From contig NC_135218.1 in NCBI RefSeq assembly GCF_052324685.1, positions 13,300,858-13,364,857 on the forward strand: a stretch of DNA of 64,000 bases, in the 5' to 3' direction. The notes beneath the pieces were generated by a model. It was not told the origin of the DNA. It searched no databases and saw nothing but the letters and a program-made list of their open reading frames with translations. Positions 9,601-27,399 of this stretch are shown here, piece by piece; the stretch's first letter is position 1; every line of letters begins with the position of its first letter. The position numbers and the translations under genes are program-made. This DNA is from Brachyhypopomus gauderio. Taxonomy: Eukaryota > Chordata > Actinopteri > Gymnotiformes > Hypopomidae.

Positions 9601-10908
9601 CTTTCTTTCTTTGATTCTTTCCTCACGGGTTCAGCAGTTTTAGGAGTCTTGCCTGTTTAGTCTTTTCCAATTTACAACTGCCAAGCAACTTTTGAGGAGG
9701 GAATAGTGCTAAATAAAATCTATATGGAGAGCGTTTTACCTGAAATTCCTTAACAAGGGCGAGTTTTTTTTTAATTTTTTTTTTATTTATTAGATCGATG
9801 TTCATCATCGCTATGTTAAGGGTGTATCGTTTGTAGACACAATTTGCCCATGACCCTGTTTAATTTAAATGTGGAAATTACAACAAATTAAATACAGAGG
9901 TGATTAGAAGTCATTCTATACTAAACTTCCCCTTCTACAGTTTATTCCTACATACAAACAAATATAATAAATAAAACAAAAAACAGATGAGAGCCAGTGG
10001 AGTAAACAATAAAATGTTGGGTTTTTTTAAGCAAGGATACCATTTAACCACCCAATTAAAAAATCCTTACCTTAGTTTGTAATGGCTAGAATTAGAATAT
10101 TGCATAACAGGTGCGATGCAGACAATATTTGATGTAGCCTATGTAAAGTCGCAATAAACTGACAAACCTACCTTGCATCTTTGAACTTGTACTTTGAAAT
10201 CTATTTGAAGTTTCTTTATTTAACACAAAACAAATAGTACACGTTTTAAAAAATACATCTTATACATTTCACAGTTCTGTTTAGTAGATATTACCATTCA
10301 ACAAATGTTTCCAGGATATCCGAGTACATGTGGAATACTGTGTATTGCATTATGCCTGCTTAAATTGAGCGAGTGAACGAGTGATAAGAGGGACAGAGCT
10401 CCAGCTCTTTCAATAATGTATATCAGTGAACAACAAGAAAATAAGTTTTAGACATATGGCTATACTTTAAATATAGAAATATTTTCCATAAACATGGATA
10501 TACTTCTAAAAGAGGAAATGGAATCATTGGTGTCGTCAGTGCAAATAATTCTTGGCAAACACTGTGAAGACCAATAAAACCTTACGTTTCTACTCGGAGT
10601 ACAGACAACTCAAAGATTCCAGTGAAAGTAGCATGCTTGTCGTAAGCTATAATTAACATAAGTCCTGTGGAATCCAAAGATCTTTGTGGAAAAGTTGAGC
10701 CGGATGAGCATGTGAACATGGCCACTGAAACGAGGCCGTATGAAGGGGGTGTGGATTCCAGAACGAAAAACACACAAATTAAATCAGCATTGTCTTTGAT
10801 CACAAGGGACTGTGCACAGTGATCTCAAGCACTTTTACTCCATGCTGCCAAATTCTGGGTCGAGTCACGAAGTAGAAAAAAGTGCCCCTCAATAATTGTG
10901 GTCTTGGC
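9601..10908 (-). other. bin2 3' UTR and spacer; no other gene seen
   Basis: No supported coding region was seen. The part next to the bin2 stop is presumably its 3' UTR; the reverse strand has AATAAA at 10215-10220, which would give about 700 nt of UTR. Poly-T and poly-A tracts occur near 9770-9785. Confidence 0.4.
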
Positions 10909-13075
10909 CTAGTCAGAGTCGATGCGTTGGATCTTGGTCTCGGCAACGATTCCAGAGAGAAGCGTTAGGTCTTTATACTGGATCCAATCCTGCTCCCTCA
11001 CTCCCCACTCAGAGCCCTCTGGCTGCAACAGAGCATTCAGACAATATTCCTAAAATATTTCATACAAAAGTTCCTACAAGGTTCGGGGACATCAGATCTC
11101 AAAAACGAAAGGCATTGAATAATGTGGTTAAGACTGCTGAGCAGGAACCACATGTTCAATCTGTGTGTGTTTAGTGCTATAGGGCTCTTTTGTTACATAG
11201 CTGTAGACTATAGTTTCAAAAAAGGTCCTTTCTGTACTGTGAGCAAAGAGTAAATGCAGGCCTGGCACATTCCTCTGCCAACAGTGCTTTTCTCTAATGA
11301 TTTTAATAATATTTCATTGGTCAGGCTTTAAGATGAGAATTCTCGTAATGCATTTCCCCAGGCAAATAAAAGTATCCAAAGAATTACATTGTGTTATAAA
11401 AAGGGACATTGATGAGAACAGTCCCTCAGCACATGATACGTCAGGATTGTTCACAATACTGTGCTCACTCACCTTTTCCTCTTCATTGTCAACAAATATG
11501 AGGAGCACATCTCCTTTAGCGAAGAGCAGAAGAACACCTTCTTCAGACTCCTGGTCCTCCAAAGCAACAGCCTAAATAAACAAAAAGACAATCTCAATCT
11601 AAAATCACCAGAATTTATAATCTTGATCCTTAAACAGAAAATCTCATACCTTGTAGAGAAATCCAGGAGGCTGTGAACCTTCAGTTTTTTGGCTTGTGAC
11701 CAATTCTTTCTCTTTCTTTAACTCTTTTGTTTGACTATTCTGTCTTCCACCATCTTCTGTCTCCCTGTCTTCCTCTGGCACCTCTTTCCCTCTTTTTTTG
11801 TGGGGGCTGGCAGATTGTCGAGGGACAGGCTGTGGGGCAGCTTGGTCTTTCTCATTCCGCAGAGGTTTGGACTCAACACTGCCACCTTCAGGCCAGTGGG
11901 ATGTCCGCATGTCCTCAGACACTGATGCATCCGTGTCCCCGCACCCATGTGGCAAGGCGTCCTCGTCACTCTGCTCATCTTCATCTTGGTCACTCGCAGT
12001 TGAGCTTCCTGCGTGATCCTTATCGACTGACTGCAGTGATTCGTCTGCAGCAGTTTCTGTGGCATTCCCATTGGTGTCTTCAGGCTTAATGCCCTCCTCC
12101 TCTGAGAACACAGTCTGTCTATTGGTCGTGCCGGGCCCACTGTCAGTAGAATTACGGTCATCTGAATCTGACGTTTCTGGCACAGAGTGTTCAGTCTTTG
12201 CTGGATCAGAGTGGGAATCTGAGGGGTTTGAAAGCTCATCAGGAACACTGAGTTTGCTCAGAGCTGGATGATCACCAGGAAAGGCGGTGTTACAAGGGAT
12301 TGGTGCAGATATAGTAAGAGATTTCCTCTTTTTAGACTTGGTGCTGGGAATTGGATGAAGAAACACACAAAGTGCAAAGGAGTTATACAGAATCTGGATA
12401 TAATTTAGAGAAGTATTCACCGGATTGAATTGATCCCATAGAAGCTTAGACTTGTACCTGTTGAGGCCCTTGATGATAAATGTTTTGGTGGAGTGCTGGG
12501 TCTCAAGTTTCATCATTACATTATATATGTCATGGTTTAACTGGGGGGAAAAAAAACACCACAACTCAGATGGACTCAATTCCTATCTCATCAAAATGAC
12601 TTCAGTATAATCTCCAAAATTTGCAAAAAAGACCGATAATAGTTTTCTAAACCACAAACTGAAGTATAAGGCCAAGTCTTATAAAAAATAATCTTATGAA
12701 AAGAACACATATCTTTCAAAAGTAGACATTAAATAACAAATGTATAAAGACAACAATTCTGAGGAGATTTTATGGTAGGTCATAATTAATAGATTTGTTC
12801 TTGATGACTCAGACACGGTTGTGTGCACACATCTATCTTACCACACTCATCTCTTTATAAAAGACATCACGCAGGTTTGAGATGTTCTGAAACACCGTCA
12901 CATAGCAGCCAATGCGACTGAGAGTACAACAGAGACAGATTCATATACATTACACATTCACATACTAATGCCAATGATTAATGAAGAAGAGTACAGCAGG
13001 TCATTTCACTATAGTCCCACAACTGTTTTGTAGATTTTTAGCAAGCTGCAAGATACATATGCCGCTAATGACAGG

Positions 13076-13114
<39 letters not shown>

Positions 13115-16100
13115 TGGAGGGGGTGGCGGCATCTACCATAATGACTCTCCACACAAGGCCGTGACTATTGAAGAATATAACGAATGCTACAGTTATGACA
13201 ACATTCACTTTTATCGCATTAGGACTGAATGTTCTGGGCCAGAGAAGTTGCAAGGTTAAATCATCAGAACATGTTCCAAAGTGGTCTGGAATAGATGCTT
13301 AAAAATACAGAAATACAGCTGTCTGCACTTCTGTCATGTGGTGAGCACATCCTACCATATGTTTTTATATGGCAAAATAGTATAAAAGCTTAACAGCTGT
13401 TGATCAGCCAGCACCTATTACAAACAGCTGTGAACGGTCATAAACGGTCTGCTGTTGTAATGTGCTGTGTCCTGTCCTGTGTGCATTTCTGACCTTTGGT
13501 AGAGGACAGGAAGTTCCTCCCTCAGCTCCTTATTTATCTCCTCAAACACACTTTGTGCTTTGTTGAACTCCTCCTCTGCCTGAGGAACAGCAGCAGCTAT
13601 TAAGGCCAAACAATCCCATTATCATATCCACCATATAAACAAGTTAATTCTGTAGCATTTTACAGAGGGGAGGGGGGGGGAGAGAGGTCACACACGATGA
13701 CTCACTTTAGATACTTTGGCTTCGTCCTTCTTCTTGGCATTCTGCAGTGCCTCCAAATGGTGACGGGCGGAGTCGTAATCCACCAGCTTGCGTCCGCGCT
13801 TAGCCACCCGCTCCTGGAAGCACACAGGGGAGGCACTGAGTCTCCCGCTGAAAGGGGGAGTCCCAACAACTGGGCACTTTCACGGGACCCAACAGACCTT
13901 TTGCAAGATTTGTGAATTCTTCAGAAATTCAAATGCTATGAGAACCTGGACAATATGCACTACATGGTCTGTTCATTTACTGTACTAAAATATTAATGTA
14001 AATGTGTCAATTGTCAACAATGAATTTGTTAACATGGTTTCTACATGTCTAAATATGAAAATATAAATGAAACGTCATTTTTTGATATTCAATCATTTTT
14101 GTTACCAAACAGAAGGTGGTCATACCCAGTATACTCACTTTGACATCTGGAAACTGGCTGGTATAGTTCTCCATTGTGCGAATAATCTGGTCATTTAACT
14201 TCTCTTCATAATCACTCCACAGCAGGTCCTCACTCTGAGGGGGAGAGGAAACAAGACATTTAATTTTATGAACGATTTGAAAACACAGATACATTTATGA
14301 AAATGTATGACTCGCCTCCATAATGGCAGACAGATCTTCCACACCCTGCCAGTCAGACTCATAGACATCTTGCAGAGTCTGAGACAGGCGTTTAGATGTC
14401 TCATGCATTGCTAGGAGAAAAGGAAAAGAAAAGGAAAAAAGTGCTTATTTACATGTTGCCAATCAATTTCATTGCCAATTCTTTTATCAGCTTTTATCTG
14501 CCCTAAACTCATTTTATTCAACATCAACATATAAACTGCAGCTAAGATGTGAAAGAGCTGTATTTGCTTTAAAAAGTACCAGCCAAGTAAATATAGGATA
14601 TAAATTAAGACAAGTATGGATTTTAATAGTTTTTGCTTCATAAGTCTTGCTATCTTAAAGTAACAATACTTTCATAGTGTTTAGAATACTCTAAACGTAT
14701 ATGTCGGTAAGACAATGATTAGATTTGGCTTTTAATGCTTAGTAAATGGTAGCTATCAAAGTGATTCCAGGTGATATGATACGTCATCTAGGTATAATGT
14801 ATTACTTACTGCTTTGAATCATCTGTATACTCTAAACTGAACTGAATTTCTCCTCTGTTCCTCATGAAAACATCAATACAACTGAAGGCTCAAAAAAAGA
14901 ATTGGTTTCCTGCAAGATCAAAAGCAGATACCAACTTGCCGCAGAAATTCTAAATGAACTGCAGAAGCTCTAAAATGTATAATCTCCTTTTCACAGTGAA
15001 GTAAACCGTTGCATTTTCACATACACAACGGCCATGAAAATGCAGTGAGGGCTTGTTCACACTTGCAGAGACAGGATTTCACAACAAGCACTTTAAGTGT
15101 ACTATTGATAGCCAACATTCACTTCCACATTCACATTAGCCAGAGCTGAAAAGGAGAAACATCACCATGTTTTCCATTCCCTTCCTACAATGCCAAGGCA
15201 CAATAATATTTTCACTCTTAAGCTCTTGTCCGGCTGAAGCCACAAACCAAACACTCAGCAGTGAACGTATAGTGGCTGAAACTGCCTGAGCAACAGGTGC
15301 ATGACCGCGTGGAAAACGTATCTAAGTTCCATCTCTTCACAGCCCCTCTCTAGAGTCATAAGCATCCACTGGACATATGTTGCATTTGAAATTGTATTTG
15401 TCAGGGGAAATGAAGATTAAAATTACTGAAAGATACAAAACAGTTTTCCAAGAAAGAAAGAAATTTAAAAAGTGCTCTAATATTGCTCTAAAAGTGCACC
15501 TTCCTACCAATCATTTAAGAATTACAGTTCTTAAACTTAAACTTAAGTCATTTAGCGTCTTTATTAGTAACAGCAGCTGGTACCTTTTACCGCACTGAAG
15601 TAGGCCTTTACATCCTTGTATAGCCTGGTACCATCCATCTGGTAGAAAACAGAAAATTATAATTTTATATTAAATATTAATGCTCAGCAAATATTTTATT
15701 AGAAACACTCCTCCTATTCGCACACTCACTGGTACAGGAGCATTTGTAGGTACACAAGTTCAGACAGTAGGATTTATGTCACCATGAACAATTTAACCAC
15801 TCATTCTGTACCATGCATCATTGCCCAGTTCCCTAGGACCACTGCTGACAGGAATATTGACACTATGGATATAACTGGGTCTCTAACACACCAGCATCAG
15901 TGATGACTTGAGTGGACCACCACCCAATAATATTCAACTATCATTGGCTGTATGGTCACAGTGAGAAAATCACTGATAAAGGGCTAGATGGCGGCACACA
16001 CAAACCCAGCACAGCTGTACGCTCAAGTCAAGTGGTTTTAAGATATACATCACTTAAAAGTATGATTGCAAGTATCTAGAACCTGCCAGAATCTAGAATC

Positions 16101-19100
16101 ACAGTGAACAAGTCAAAGAACAGTTGCATGGAAGAACTCTCTTGGCAAGTCTTCCACAGGCAACACAGGACAGCAGGTTTCACAAACTCATCATTCATAA
16201 TGTGTAGAAACAGAGGTATACTCAGGTTTAGTTGTATATGCAACACTGCATTTACATTTATTACATTTATAAATTCTTTCCAAGTCCATTTTTCAAACTC
16301 AACCAAAATAATCACATTGTGCAATTATGAAAGTGTATGAACATAAAAATAGTGCATGATCAGTGCACATAATTATTAAGAACCTTTACTGCAGGTAAAA
16401 TTGGCTACAAAAAGCAATTTTTCTAAAACTGAAAAAACAAAAATTGCAAAAAATCTCAATCAAGTGTACAATAAAAACATTATTAATAACAGTCCCCATG
16501 GTGGCAAAACATGCTGAGATAGAAATTATCTGCAAAAAACTTGGAAGAATTAATCATGGAGCCTCCAGTAATCCTTTATTAGTATCTACTTCCTGGAACT
16601 GCAGTCTCCCTGGAAAATCCTGAAGTGCAAGATGTCTATTGCCCTGAGGCATTGCAAAGATCAGTATGAAATATGACCCCCCCCCCCCCCCCCCCCCCGA
16701 CTGGTATGAATCACAAGATGAAGTGACAGGACTGGACATGTATTAAGACACGAGTTTCGTCAAAGGCTTGATGGACACACGAGTGGACCGATAGGCGAAC
16801 CATGGAAAAGTAAGATGGAGGAGGTGTAATGTGGGCAGTTGTCATTCATAATGAACTAATTGTATATTTTGTAGCTGTAGAACTCAATCAACTCTCGAAA
16901 CTACTGCCAGTTTCTGGACAACACATTGTTCAAACAGTGGTACAGCAAGAGGTCAGCAGTACTAAAGACGTCCATGATATTTCTAGTGTAGTGTAGTGGA
17001 GCTAGTGTAGAATACACTAAATATACACTAAATACAGAATTTAGAATACACTAAAGACTAGAGCTAGTGTAGAATTTGAAGATGAGGGTTATGGCCTACC
17101 TCCTTCCTCACCTAGCCCATCCCTCCTTCCTCACCTAGCCCATCCCTCCTTCCTCACCTAGCCCACCCCTCCTTCCTCTCCTAGCCCATCCCTCCTTCCT
17201 CTCCTAGCCCATCCCTCCTTCCTCACCTAGCCCATCCCTCCTTCCTCTCCTAGCCCATCCCTCCTTCCTCACCTAGCCCATCCCTCCTTCCTCACCTAGC
17301 CCATCCCTCCTTCCTCACCTAACCCATCCCTCCTTCCTCACCTAACCCATCCCTCCTTCCTCTCCTAGCCCATCCCTCCTTCCTCTCCTAGCCCATCCCT
17401 CCTTCCTCTCCTAGCCCATCCCTCCTTCCTCTCCTAGCCCATCCCTCCTTCCTCACCTAGCCCATCCCTCCTTCCTCTCCTAGCCCATCCCTCCTTCCTC
17501 TCCTAGCCCATCCCTCCTTCCTCTCCTAGCCCATCCCTCCTTCCTCTCCTAGCCCATCCCTCCTTCCTCTCCTAGCCCATCCCTCCTTCCTCACCTAGCC
17601 CATCCCTCCTTCCTCACCTAGCCCATCCCTCCTTCCTCACCTAGCCCATCCCTCCTTCCTCTCCTAGCCCATCCCTCCTTCCTCTCCTAGCCCATCCCTC
17701 CTTCCTCTCCTAGCCCATCCCTCCTTCCTCTCCTAGCCCATCCCTCCTTCCTCTCCTAGCCCATCCCTCCTTCCTCTCCTAGCCCATCCCTCCTTCCTCA
17801 CCTAGCCCATCCCTCCTTCCTCACCTAGCCCATCCCTCCTTCCTCTCCTAGCCCATCCCTCCTTCCTCTCCTAGCCCATCCCTCCTTCCTCTCCTAGCCC
17901 ATCCCTCCTTCCTCTCCTAGCCCATCCCTCCTTCCTCTCCTAGCCCATCCCTCCTTCCTCTCCTAGCCCATCCCTCCTTCCTCTCCTAGCCCATCCCTCC
18001 TTCCTCTCCTAGCCCATCCCTCCTTCCTCTCCTAGCCCATCCCTCCTTCCTCTCCTAGCCCATCCCTCCTTCCTCACCTAGCCCATCCCTCCTTCCTCAC
18101 CTAGCCCATCCCTCCTTCAACCCAGTTGAAAATCCAGTTAGGGGTTTTCAAGCATGAGCTTTACAGTGAGAGACAACACTTCACATCTTTGAGCAGTATC
18201 TGTTAAGAAAGCTGTTAAGACTCGAGTACTAAGATGGTACTGTATAATACCCTGTATACTGTATAATGACACCCTGCACATTGCAGCCAAAAACATTTTC
18301 CAGAATTTGTTTTTTAATTAATAAATATTTGCAATGTTCTAAATTTAACGGTGGGGCTGCATTGCTGGTGAACACCAGCACACATCATTACAGTCCAACT
18401 GAAGGTTGAAATATCTTAATGAAATGAAAACCTAAAGGCGATACTTCACAAACAAGAAGAGTGGATTTGCCACATGTTGGAACTCAATGAGAACATTAAG
18501 GTGTTTTAGACATTTTTCCAGCTAGGCTTTAGACTCAGACTCAACACCCTAACTTACTAAACAAACTGTGACAAACCTCAATACCCTAACCTACTAAACA
18601 AACTGTGACAAACGTCAGCATACATACTGACCCAATCTGGGTGGAGCCACTTCCTGTTGTACATGCAGGACTACTATGATAAAATGTGACATTTAAAGTA
18701 ATTCTACACAATGCATTCATTAAAAGGTCCTAGTTGTTCTTACACAAAAGACCCATGAGGCTTTAGTGCATGTGAGCCATACAACTAGCTTCCGCTTTAG
18801 AGATCAAGCAGTCTAAGACACAGTGATAAATTGCACAAGGCACTCAAAGGTATTCAACTGCTTAATTTGTATGCAATCACAAAATCAACACGAGTATGCG
18901 TCACACCTGCATGACGTATATTAAACACAAACACACACACAGTACCTGTTGCTTGTTCAGATTGCCTGCACACTGCTCAAACTGTTCATCTTTCGTCTCC
19001 ATGGTTTTTCCAAGTTTCTGCAGGACCTGTGCCACACACACACGAAGAACTTCAAACACAGACCACATTCAAACAGACCAAAGAAAGAAAATAACGACGG

Positions 19101-19786
19101 GGTCTTCCACCGAGACTTGTGAACCTTTGCATTTTTGAATCAAGGACAAGGACATACTGCAGCTATTCCAGTTTAATGTCCATGGGGACATATATGTAAT
19201 GTGCTGCTCTCTACACATGTCCCAGAAAGTCTGTATATGTCCCATCCATAACTTTGTTTGCTTGTTATTGTTGCTTAAATCAATCATATCGGAGCTGAAC
19301 TGTGGTTGGTACTGACAGAAATGATGGCCCATTAGGATAACTGTTTAACAGTTATAATTATCTCTATAGAGCTTGTTGCCAATGCTTCAAAACAACTGCT
19401 TAAAAAGTGTGTGGGAGAGAGAGAGAGACAGACAGAAAGAGAGAGAAAAGGAAGTCAAGGCAGGAAGCAGTATTATTTGTGTTCAACAACTTCAACAGCT
19501 GATACCACAAAGCACATGGATTACTCTATAAATTAAATCTAGGTATAGTGCTGAATTGCTATGTTCTTGACAATAAGGGTAATTTAGGACAATGTAGGCT
19601 AAGTGATAACAGATACATACACAGTAAAAGAACACAGAACTTTGTTAAAGTGATTTCGTACAACCCAAACCAATCACATACCTTCTCTTGAGCCCGGTTC
19701 ATTGATTTCTGAAAACGTTTAGCCAGGATACCTGCTCCAGCACCTATGTTACCCCCAAGGTTGGCACCATGTTTACTCTCAGCCAT
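10909..19786 (-). CDS. bin2: Bridging integrator 2 (N-BAR protein), complete, 12 exons
   Basis: Exons (reverse strand): 19786-19682, 19026-18946, 15638-15584, 14410-14316, 14234-14139, 13813-13706, 13579-13494, 12917-12842, 12540-12458, 12343-11650, 11571-11473 and 11022-10909. All phases join, giving 563 residues (human BIN2, 565). BIN2 binds and bends membranes at phagocytic cups and podosomes in leukocytes. Residues 1-261 form the N-BAR domain: amphipathic start [17 protein letters not shown], then [30 protein letters not shown] and [20 protein letters not shown], the last nearly identical to mammalian BIN2. Residues 262-493, mostly one large exon, are acidic, Ser-rich and disordered. Residues 494-563 follow PPGFLYK and resemble an SH3 domain, which mammalian BIN2 lacks; it is degenerate (ALEDQ for ALYDY, no [11 protein letters not shown] for GxFPxNY). 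Intron 4 has a GC donor. Confidence 0.95.
13080..13113. repeat. (TG)n microsatellite in bin2 intron 7
   Basis: About 16 TG units are followed by a short G-rich tail. It is intronic, and the open frame crossing it is not a gene. Confidence 0.95.
15690..15990. repeat. Possible old interspersed repeat in bin2 intron 2
   Basis: The stretch contains gtaggtacacaagttcagac, aacacaccagcatcagtgatg and ccaccacccaataat in an order reminiscent of a widespread fish DNA-transposon tail. The copy is very diverged and no ends can be set. This is pattern memory only. Confidence 0.25.
16677..16698. repeat. Poly(C) tract, 22 nt, in bin2 intron 2
   Basis: An uninterrupted run of C on + reads as poly(G) on the bin2 transcript. 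Confidence 0.95.
17090..18118. repeat. 23-bp minisatellite, about 44 copies, in bin2 intron 2
   Basis: The unit is ccctccttcctcWcctagcc plus cat, where W is A or T; a few copies have taacc for tagcc and one has cacccc. Units are otherwise nearly identical over about 1.03 kb. The two variants occur in runs: A3 T2 A1 T1 A4 T4 A1 T5 A3 T6 A2 T10 A2. On the bin2 transcript the array is G-rich, with GGAAGG-AGGG-ATGGG clusters in each unit. Confidence 0.97.
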
Positions 19787-20438
19787 TCTGTCTCGCTCTT
19801 ATCAAGACTCAAACACAAGTTTTCAGCCCGAAGTCTTTGCTTCCTTTTATGTGGTAGCTCTTCTGACTTCCTTTAAACGCTAGCATGGGCGGAGTGAGGA
19901 GGCACAGGAAGGTCTGAAGGCAGACTGAACGCATTCGGGGTTGTATCGGCTGTGTTGCAACAGACCACTAGGCTAAGTAGGATTTACCATGCAGTCGTGT
20001 TCAGACGTGTCTACTGTCTTAAATGTGGCGAGCTGCGCACTTTAGGTCTGCAGTATCAGGAAGGGCAGAACAAAATGTAGTTGATTTTTGTATATGGTAC
20101 TGTTAATGCCACTTAATGTCACTTTCACTGGTTCCTCATTCTTAAATTGGGTGAACGCGCTGAAGTCAATGGTAAAACGTACACGTTAATTTAAATGTTT
20201 AGACCTAAATGTGCTTTTTCTAAATTAAGATGAACTGAGGATATCGTTCAAATGTCTCGCTACATCTGGCTGTATCTCATAATAGTGTATTGACAGTAAT
20301 TAATGATAAAGTGAGATTATAATCCTTTTACCGGCCATGGCATTTGAGTAATACTTAATAATAGTGCATTACACAGTGTTTTCTCTTATTTTGTCAAACT
20401 GGAAGAATTTTTGCGTCCTGTCCTGAAGCAGAGCGTCG
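19787..20438 (-). promoter_or_regulatory. bin2 upstream and promoter region
   Basis: The sequence upstream of the bin2 start has no TATA box that I would trust and no CpG island. A purine-rich patch just upstream (aagggaaggaagc-like on the reverse strand near 19840-19880) would suit ETS-type myeloid factors, but this is only a guess. Confidence 0.2.
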
Positions 20439-20561
20439 CACCCAGCCTGGATATGATCTCCTTAAACCCTCCACCTCCACCCAGCCTGGATATGATCTCC
20501 TTAAACCCTCCACCCCTCCACCTCCACCCAGCCTGGATATGATCTCCTTTCCCCTCCCACC
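20439..20561. repeat. Short tandem repeat, three copies, about 39-47 bp
   Basis: The block cacccagcctggatatgatc followed by tcctt recurs at 20439, 20478 and 20525. The third unit is offset by 8 extra bases. It is non-coding. Confidence 0.9.
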
Positions 20562-21295
20562 TCGTTAGAAACATTTACTCTTCACATTAGACGTGCTGTG
20601 AAAGCCTACAGTCTTTGGTTGCTATGAACAATCTGGTGGACACCGTCCAGATCTTCTGTTTCTGATCAGGGCCGCTCGGTACTTGGGTTTACGCACTATT
20701 CTCAACCAAGCAATGCAGCATCATAATGCAGGACTACCATGTCGGCGATTACAGTAAAGTGTTCCTGAAATAAAAATAAAAAACAGAAGTAACTGTAACA
20801 AATTTTGCATTATATATTGAAAAGGAAATCCCTCATATTAGAGTAACTAGCAGACATTTCTTTAGTGGCAAAAGCCTTAGATAGTTTCTACGCGGTGGTT
20901 AAGAGCTATTCGGGCATGTTTCAGTTCGTGTTTATTGTGGGGATGTGTTACTGTAATTACCTCATGTGTCCACCTCATGCCAGTGCAACTTTGGGACTAA
21001 AAAACAAAATGATGCTAATCTAAATGACTGACTTTATCAACTTTGAGTGCGTCTCTTGAATTGCCCCCGAGAGATAAAAGCAGTAACATTAAAATTTTTG
21101 TGTTGCGTCTCAGTCTTGGGATGAGTTTTGGGTGTCGTCGTGTTTTGTCTTCTCCAATCATAACACGCTGTTCTTTTACTAAAAGTCAACTTTTCTCGTG
21201 CCTGTTTCTAAAGTTGCTCGCGCTACAGAACATTCATGTGCAGGTGACCTTACTAGCCATGCTTCTCCAGTCACTGTTTAAACTATTTATCTCGT

Positions 21296-26157
<4,862 letters not shown>

Positions 26158-26188
<31 letters not shown>

Positions 26189-26333
26189 CCCCCCACACAC
26201 ACACACACCCCCCCACACACACACACACCCCCCCACACACACACACACACACCCCTACACACACCTCTACACACACACACACACACACACACGCACGCAC
26301 ACCCCCACCCCCCCCCCCACACACACACACACA
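26158..26333. repeat. Compound CA/C-run microsatellite
   Basis: CA tracts are interrupted by runs of C (ccccccaca motifs spaced about 30 bp apart near 26188, 26210 and 26230), then CACGCACGCA and a final C-run. The higher-order period of CA block plus C-run is duplicated three times. Confidence 0.95.
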
Positions 26334-27399
26334 CCTTTCTCCCTCAAATGGTTCAGATCAAGTCATGAGTGGACCTGCCGCAGCATTTTGCTCATGAACC
26401 AGTAATGTTTCCATGGTTTCAGTGACAAAAAACTTTTACAGGAAACCCACCAATTTAAGCAGCATTTTAAAAGCATTATCACATAGTAATGAATCTGCTT
26501 ATACAAGGTAGCTGGGCCTTTAAACACAGCCAATAAAAAGGCAATGAACACTTTCAATGAATAAACAGAAGTACAAATAACCGCTTCAAAAAGAGGAAAA
26601 AAAATGATCCATATATGCCCCTTAATCATGCACCAGCATCACAGTCAACCGATTACCACAGTCAACCGATCACCAGATCCTCTGACACTGGCCACTGGTT
26701 CAGCATTTACCAGCATGCACCTGTTTCTCTGTTCTTTTGGGGGTAGGGGGTAGTGCACTATTCACAGAGCACTAGGGGGGAGGGCTTAAGCTCTTGGTGT
26801 TCAACTGGAACTCACTGGTTTAACTGGTTTTGCTCAACACTCAAAGGGTGGGAATGTAAACAGCATGGAGACCACACTGCATACATTTACAATAAAGTAT
26901 AAATAACCCCAAGGCACATGAAACAATAATAAATCTTATATTTTAAGCTATATAACTAGCTGATCTATATAGGCTTGTTGGCATTAAAATGACAAAAAAA
27001 TGTGATGTGGTTTAAGTGTACGTTTACTATGCCTATCAGGGAAGGATATCAAGTATTTTCACGAACCAAAATTTTTTTTCCTTTGGTTGCAGTTGAATGT
27101 CTTAATGTATTTCTGGGTGAGACAAAATTGCAGCTCACTCACCATTTCCAAAGCAGGACAGTCAAGACATTGTGTATTGAATAACAGCTGGTTAATGTGT
27201 TATTTTGAATGCACTTACATTTCCTATTTGGAAAAGTATAAAATGTGTGTAGAATATGTTCATAAAGTGTTGCTTAGTAGGTGAACATACACTAAACATG
27301 AAGTCTCCAGCTTAGATGAGGTGCTTAAAAAAAAAACAAAGACATTCTCAAATCCCAGGCAACAACAAAAATAAACATTCCTCAAGTCAGAAGAAAATA
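26334..27399. other. Intergenic spacer, nothing recognised
   Basis: AT-rich sequence without supported coding frames. It may include the distal end of the stk35 3' UTR, but no clear reverse-strand poly(A) signal was identified. Confidence 0.3.

Noticed and set aside
11727-12271. Several + strand frames opposite the large bin2 exon
   Set aside because: Antisense shadows of the acidic, low-complexity exon 10.
17090-18118. Regular repeat considered as a CRISPR-like array
   Set aside because: There are no spacers: the 23-bp units are contiguous and near identical, in an intron of a vertebrate gene.
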